Shown one piece after another: positions 61,155-64,000 of a stretch of DNA of 64,000 nt. Below the pieces are notes generated by a model. The model ran no database searches and had not been told where the DNA came from. It saw only the letters and a program-made list of their open reading frames with translations. The position numbers were made by a program, and so were the translations under genes. Numbering within the stretch: position 1 is the first letter of the stretch; each line of letters opens with the position of its first letter. The stretch covers positions 7,269,001 to 7,333,000 of the forward strand of contig NC_133023.1 of NCBI RefSeq assembly GCF_048564905.1, read 5' to 3'. The DNA comes from Vicugna pacos. Taxonomy: Eukaryota; Chordata; Mammalia; Artiodactyla; Camelidae.

Positions 61155-61265
61155 GAGAATGAGAGAGAGACAGAGAGAGTCAGAGACAGAGAGAAAGAGA
61201 GAGAGAGAGAAGAAAAGATCACCAGGCAGGAGTTGGGAGGGAGGGAGGGAGGAAAGAGAACGGGG
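61155..61265 (+). repeat. GA-rich simple repeat
   Basis: Imperfect (GA)n and (GGGA)n units, purine-only over long runs. Confidence 0.9.
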
Positions 61266-62689
61266 ATTACAGAGCATGTGTATGAGAAGAGCTGATCTAT
61301 AACAGAGCTGCAAGAAGGGCTGGTTGGATGGAAAGGGAAGAGCTATGCAGACTGGAAAGAAAGGAGGAAGAGGAAGAATCTGGGTCAAGAAACCACACAT
61401 TGGACATTTCTCCCCGCACCCTGCAGTCCAAAGGCCACACAACTCAGATGTGCTTTAGCCACTACCCAGTGTGGGAGAGGGGAGGGGAAGGGAGGCAGGG
61501 AGTATCCATGGATTTTTATATGCTGGTCAAGCCCAATACTCAGTAAGTGAGTCATGAATGCATTATTTGTTTTGAGATATCACACTGAGAGCCTCATGAC
61601 GGAAGCACAGCATTAAGTATTATAAAATAGAATAATCCAGGCATTAATGAAGCCCTTGCATCAGACAGAGACACTATAAATTTCCTTCTACCTGCCAAGG
61701 GATTGTACCATAGAAGACCCTGCAAGGTAGCCTTGACCTCCCTCAAGACCAGCAATCCCCAGGATTCCTTATTCTGGGTAATGAGACCCAAGAATGCCAG
61801 CCTGTATATTCAGGTTGATTCAAAAAGGGTGACCCCAGGGAGACAGGTATTTCTGCTAATTTCATCAGCGATAGCTTCAAGGCTTCTTAAACCTCAGGTT
61901 GCTACACAAACAACTCCTGAGAGGTAGACAATGGAGGAAACCTGTTCTCTTTTGAAGAGTCGTGAGTTTGAAGAGCCAGATGGAGAAAAGAGATTAAATT
62001 CCTCCAGAAACTGTCCAGATTATATAAAGGCATTAAGGCTTACCCTCTGCATCAGCATGAAGATTTCCAAGAGCCTTAATCCACAAGACAAAGCAAAAAC
62101 CCATTTTTTTCAAAGCAGAATCCTAACAATAAATTCCACTCACAGAGCAGTCTGTGCCTTTTTTCAAGATGCTTTTCTACTACCGTGTTTGATCTTGATA
62201 ATATTACGAGTTAGGGGCAGGCAAGTTTTCAAAGTGAGGACCCAGACGTTCTAAAAGGTGAAGTGATTAACCTCAGGCTACGCCAAACAAGTCAGTTACA
62301 GAATCCAGACAGAGCTTAGTCGACTTGATGTCTATTCCAGTATTCACGATGGCCAGAATATCCAATTTCAGGCTTCTCACCAGAATTAAACTTCGATTTA
62401 ACTTTATCTGAATTAAGTTCTTACAAAAGTGATGAAAAAAGAAAAAGCATCCAATTCAGTGCCACACAATTACTGTGCAGCTAGAAGGCTCCAGATGCTG
62501 TTTTTGTGGTTAGGTTACAATAAACTAGATGTGATCTCCATCTTTAAACATACTTTCCAGCCTGGGAGACCAAAACAAAAACAAAAACAAAAATAAACAA
62601 ACCAGGGAAGCAAACAGTTAAATGAGTTAGATGTTTCCAGGTGGAGAAGGTGGCAATGGGCATACCAGTCCATTCACTTATTTTCAATG

Positions 62690-62930
62690 ATTTACTCAAT
62701 AAATTTACGTTGAGCAGTTACTACATGCCAGACACTGGGTGGCCGTGTACCGGGGATGCAGAGATGAAAAGGTACACGATTCCTCTCTCCTGAATCTAGG
62801 AAATAAATACATATGCAACGGCCAAATGTCATGCAGTGAGGTTATTTCTAGGGCAAAGAGATGCACATACAGGAGCAACAGAATCACAGAGGAAGGAGCA
62901 GAAAATCCTCCTGGGGAGTGAGAGAAGTTT
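62690..62930 (+). repeat. Ancient interspersed repeat, family unsure
   Basis: 'tgatttactcaataaatttacgttgagcagttactacatgccagacactgggtggccgtgtaccggggatgcagagatg' follows the very common old pattern 'tattgagcacctactatgtgccagg...ggggatacag'. Confidence 0.5.
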
Positions 62931-63756
62931 CCACTGAGCATGCGCATAAGAAGAGGTCCTCTGTACTCAGCTGCCAGAAAGGTGAGTTGGGTAAGGAGAG
63001 AAGAGCAAGGGAGATTGGAAAGGATCGGGGAAGAGGGCGAATTTGGAATTTGACTCTAAAAGTTAGCATCATAACACCTCGTCTTGCCTTTATGAAACTT
63101 ACCACGTAGCCAGAACAATAGCCATAGAAACAGGACTGCAGTGAACTGTGGGAAGTGCCGCTGCGTTTATGAACACGGACTGTTGTGTTAACACATCTTC
63201 TAGCTACTCCTTCTGTGTGAGCATGTGAGGAGGCATCCCAGGGTGGAGGGCTGAGCTGGCCCTTGGAGCACGAACAGGTAGGTCTATCAGGTAGAGAAGG
63301 TGGAAAGCCATTTCAGGCAGACGGGAACACAGAAACAAAGTCTCCAAAGCGTGAACGTGCTTGGTAATTGGGATTGGGAAATAGTGAGGTCTGGGGTTTG
63401 GAAACAGGATCTGAGATTCGATTAAATAGAAGAACAGAACAGGAAGCAGGGAAGCAGATGTAGATGGTGTTTTCCGAGTCCAGGGCAGAAAAGTGGAGGT
63501 CCTGAGCAGAGGCAGCGATGATGATGAAGAGCTCGGGAGAGGTTGCATATTTATGAGGAGGTTTGGATGCAGAACATAGGGGAGCTGGGAAGCTTCCTTT
63601 TTTTTTTTAATTTTTTCAGTTGGGAGCTGGGAAACTTTTAACGGAAGGGATGAGAGAGGAGTGGAAGATGGTCCCCAAGTTTCTAACTTCACCAGCTGAG
63701 CAACTGGAGAAGCACTAACTGAGATAAGAGACAGAGAGAGGAATGGTTGGGGGGTA

Positions 63757-64000
63757 TGGTCAGCAGAATAGTGGCCCCCAAACGTGTTCATGTCCTCATC
63801 CTTAGAAACTCTGAATGTTACCTTATATGGCAAAGGGGTTTTTACAGATGTGATTAAATTAAGGATCGAGATAGATTAACTGTGGATTCTGGAGATTATT
63901 CAGATAGCCCCAATGTTATCACAAAGGTCTTTTAGGAGAGAGGTAGGAGAGCCAGGGGCAGAGAAAGAGATATGATGATAGATGTAGGAGAGAGAGGGAG
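63757..64000 (+). mobile_element. MaLR-type LTR relic, cut by window edge
   Basis: 'gtcagcagaatagtggcccccaaacgtgttcatgtcctcatccttagaaactctgaatgttaccttatatggcaaaggggtttttacagatgtgattaaattaagg' follows the start of an MLT1-like LTR as I know it. An old fossil without coding sequence, continuing beyond the right edge. Confidence 0.5.

Larger units (their letters stand above)
60347..63756. other. Non-coding sequence at the right side
   Basis: Contains a GA-rich simple repeat (61155-61265) and old repeat-like blocks at 62690-62930 and 63200-63500 of uncertain family. I see no gene; the 209-codon minus frame at 63204-63833 is Ser/Leu/Pro-rich and overlies repeats. Confidence 0.4.

Noticed and set aside
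63204-63833. 209-codon minus-strand open frame
   Set aside because: It is Ser/Pro/Leu-rich, overlies old repeat-like DNA and the edge of an LTR relic, and has no promoter or splice context.

Overview
This window is ordinary mammalian nuclear DNA and almost certainly comes from a camelid (camel, llama or alpaca). The main clue is four copies of a tRNA-derived SINE whose head still carries an A box (ATAGCTCAGTGGTAGAGC) and a B box (GGTTCAATCC-like), the form known from the camelid Vic-1 SINE. Many 5'-truncated LINE-1 tails with the artiodactyl-style 3' end (…TTGCTGTACACCAGAAACT…) support this, as do MIR, MER5A/MER20-type and MaLR relics shared by placental mammals. There is no bacterial or viral coding layout. 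Nearly all open frames are short chance frames or parts of transposons.

The best gene signal is on the minus strand in the left 26 kb. A small CpG island near 25.5-25.7 kb holds a near-perfect RFX X-box, a full palindromic CRE and a TATA-like element. These lie just upstream of an ATG in a strong Kozak/YY1-like context at 25573. A 58-nt coding first exon ends in a clean GTGAGG donor. Three more segments (16340-16498, 8231-8305, and 3456 down to a stop at 3242) have acceptor-like 5' edges. All of them, like exon 1, join in the same codon phase (phase 1). I infer a multi-exon, possibly cilium-related gene (because of the X-box), but I do not recognise the protein. Exon 1 is well supported; the others are splice-model predictions.

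Right of 25.7 kb the window looks intergenic or deeply intronic. At 32.80-32.85 kb a second compact cluster (CCAAT, CRE-like, X-box half-site, several CpGs) overlaps an ATG with an 82-codon frame ending at a donor-like GTATGC; this may be another promoter or first exon. A few repeat-free blocks (36.1-36.6, 38.9-39.3, 40.3-40.55 kb) look like candidate conserved non-coding elements. Three CTCF-like core motifs, all on the minus strand, sit near 13.07, 40.07 and 53.90 kb.

Mobile DNA: recent 5'-truncated L1 tails with recognisable target-site duplications at 9.5, 27.4, 42.0, 45.25, 56.4 and 59.6 kb; other L1 tails at 26.85, 29.57, 47.5 and 56.9 kb; an old L1 body across 19.5-23.0 kb and another antisense at 6.7-7.3 kb; four camelid SINEs; several hAT-Charlie MITEs; a gammaretrovirus-like LTR relic at about 51.26-51.90 kb; and two MaLR-like LTR relics at 47.5 kb and at the right edge. 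Simple repeats include a (TA)n tract at 28.85 kb, a (CA)n tract at 46.96 kb and a long purine-rich tract at 25.04-25.41 kb inside the first intron of the minus-strand gene. I found no CRISPR array, structural RNA gene or complete protein-coding gene.
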